6,434 nucleotides of DNA from the NCBI GenBank assembly GCA_030613225.1, contig JAUWMJ010000188.1:1-6434 (forward strand), read 5' to 3'. This stretch comes from Desulfobacterales bacterium. Its GTDB lineage: Bacteria; Desulfobacterota; Desulfobacteria; Desulfobacterales; JAUWMJ01. The notes under the pieces are model-generated. The model was given only the letters and a program-made list of their open reading frames with translations. It searched no databases and had not been told where the DNA came from. Shown one piece after another: positions 5,001-6,434 of the stretch (within the stretch, counting starts at the first letter, position 1; every line of letters begins with the position of its first letter). The translations under genes were made by a program, and so were the position numbers.

Positions 5001-6434
5001 CTATTTTTCACAAATAATATTGCTTTCTCCGGGAATCATCGAATTGTCAGCTTCAATGGTGATATTAATATTGCGGCTTAACTCCAGATCCAGGATTTCT
5101 TTGCGTTTTTTGTTCAAAATGTAGTCAGCAACATTAACAGGTACAAAACCTTTTGCACTGGAAATATCACTTTCCAGAGTTTCAAGACGAAGTTTTCTAA
5201 TAAAGCGCAGAGCTAAAGTTTCGGCAGAGGGTGTTACACCTTTTCCAAGGCAAAATTTGCATGGCTCAAAGCTGCCGAATTCAATGGAGGGCCTTATTCG
5301 CTGCCTTGACATTTCCATTAGTCCGAATATGGAAATTCTACCGACTTTAGTTCTGGCCTTATCATTTTTAACGTGTGTCTTCACAGCCCTTTCGACATCG
5401 AGCCGGTGCTTATGATCTTTCATATCTATAAAATCAATTACGATTAAACCACCTAAATCCCGCAGTCGCAGCTGACGCGTAATTTCTTCGGCTGCTTCAA
5501 TATTTGTCAGCAGGGCGGTTTTCTCAATGGATTTTTCACGGGTTGCTTTTCCCGAGTTAACATCTATTGATACCATGGCTTCAGTCGGTTCTATTACAAT
5601 ACTGCCACCGGATTTCAATGGAACACGACTTTCAAATATTGTTGCAATCTGACTTTCAAGCTGAGATTTAGTAAATATCGGCTTATCGCCTTTATAGAGC
5701 TTGACAATTTTTGCATGCCTGGATGAGATGATTTTAATAAAATTTTTTACTTCCGTAAATACCGGGCCATCGTCTATAAGGATTTCAGTTATGTCAGGGG
5801 TAAAATAGTCACGAATTGATCTTAAAACAAGATTTCTTTCTTTGTACAGGAGACAAGGAGCCTTTTCCTTCATCACATTTTTTTTTATGGTTTTCCAAAG
5901 CCGCATCAGATATTTCATGTCTTTGGACAAAAGGGTTTTTGTACAGGTAACTCCTGCTGTGCGGACAATTACGCCAAAACCTTGCGGCAGCTTTAGCTTG
6001 ACGATAATTTCTTTCAGCCTGTTGCGTTCATCTTCATCTTCTATCTTTCTCGAAATACCGCGGTTTTCACTTCCGGGCATAAGCACCAGGTATCTGCCCG
6101 GCAAAGATATGAATGTTGTGAGCATAGCTCCTTTCTTCATGAACGGATCTTTTGTGACCTGGACAAGAAGCTCCTGGCCGCGCTTGACTATGTGATTTAT
6201 CGACTGTTCACCTGTAGTGTTGTCCTGGTAGTAGTCGCTGTGGATTTCATGTTTTTGCAGGAATCCGTGTCGCTGTCCACCGTAATCGACAAACACGGCC
6301 TGAAGGCTGGGTTCTACGCGGGTGATGACGGCTTTATATATGTTTCCGTGGGTAATTTCCTTTGAAGCACTTTCGATGTGAAATTCTTCAAGTTTGCTTT
6401 CCTTAACTTTTGCTATCCTGCATTCTTCATGATC
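5001..6434 (-). CDS. Ribonuclease E/G family endoribonuclease, catalytic domain only (5' end outside window)
   Basis: The frame is open to the right edge, so 477 residues are visible; alignment by eye with E. coli RNase E suggests only about 9-15 N-terminal residues are missing. A GTG at 6294-6296 lies inside the S1 domain and is not the start. The enzyme cuts single-stranded, AU-rich RNA, usually from 5'-monophosphorylated ends, in mRNA decay and rRNA/tRNA processing. Residues of the visible part: NIYKAVITRVEPSLQA (31-46) and FVDYGGQRHGF (48-58) of the S1 domain; VRTAGV (157-162), the 5'-phosphate sensor; VSIDVNSGKATR (288-299) and GLIVIDFIDMKDH (329-341) with the two catalytic metal-binding aspartates (291 and 334); and CKFCLGKG (392-399), the zinc-link cysteines for tetramer assembly. 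It ends soon after the small domain, giving an RNase G-like length near 490 without the degradosome scaffold, although sequence details resemble the RNase E catalytic half. Choosing between rne and rng from sequence alone is not safe, so no symbol is given. Confidence 0.95.
   Translation of the reverse strand, partial: DHEECRIAKVKESKLEEFHIESASKEITHGNIYKAVITRVEPSLQAVFVDYGGQRHGFLQKHEIHSDYYQDNTTGEQSINHIVKRGQELLVQVTKDPFMKKGAMLTTFISLPGRYLVLMPGSENRGISRKIEDEDERNRLKEIIVKLKLPQGFGVIVRTAGVTCTKTLLSKDMKYLMRLWKTIKKNVMKEKAPCLLYKERNLVLRSIRDYFTPDITEILIDDGPVFTEVKNFIKIISSRHAKIVKLYKGDKPIFTKSQLESQIATIFESRVPLKSGGSIVIEPTEAMVSIDVNSGKATREKSIEKTALLTNIEAAEEITRQLRLRDLGGLIVIDFIDMKDHKHRLDVERAVKTHVKNDKARTKVGRISIFGLMEMSRQRIRPSIEFGSFEPCKFCLGKGVTPSAETLALRFIRKLRLETLESDISSAKGFVPVNVADYILNKKRKEILDLELSRNINITIEADNSMIPGESNIICEK

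Noticed and set aside
5842..6195. A 117-codon frame on the + strand inside the RNase gene
   Set aside because: Lies fully opposite conserved RNase E/G coding sequence; a shadow frame.

Overview
The window reads as ordinary chromosome from a Gram-negative, probably anaerobic deltaproteobacterium (Desulfobacterota, most likely Desulfobacterales-like). This is inferred from the flavour of the SecD/SecF/YajC, DprA and RNase E sequences, the moderate GC content and the kind of short intergenic repeats present. No rRNA or other decisive taxonomic marker is present.

Layout. The left edge carries the last 50 codons of a ketopantoate reductase (panE, + strand). Everything else coding is on the - strand, in transcription order: an RNase E/G-type endoribonuclease entering from the right edge (catalytic domain only), yajC, secD, secF and dprA. 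panE and dprA converge. yajC-secD-secF encode the accessory part of the Sec translocon, which uses the proton motive force to pull proteins out of the SecYEG channel. A good sigma70-like promoter lies just after the RNase stop codon, and a leader of about 190 nt runs from it to yajC. yajC and secD both appear to start with TTG. SecF carries about 46 extra residues with two additional hydrophobic segments compared with E. coli SecF.

Non-coding parts. Three of the four long gaps each hold a different palindromic element built the same way: two inward-facing arms, each of about four degenerate tandem units of 7 or 9-10 bases, around a spacer. The units are GTGNCTAAA (panE/dprA gap), TAGCTNA (secF/dprA gap) and ACYTAAW (RNase/yajC gap). 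Two of them supply or abut the stop codon of the neighbouring gene. The yajC-secD gap instead has a compact GC-richer hairpin that looks like an attenuator or partial terminator, plus an AT-rich palindrome next to the secD ribosome binding site.

The genes are conserved housekeeping functions. The less usual content is the shared architecture of the three intergenic palindromes and the enlarged SecF membrane domain. No mobile-element genes, CRISPR array, tRNA or defence system is visible.
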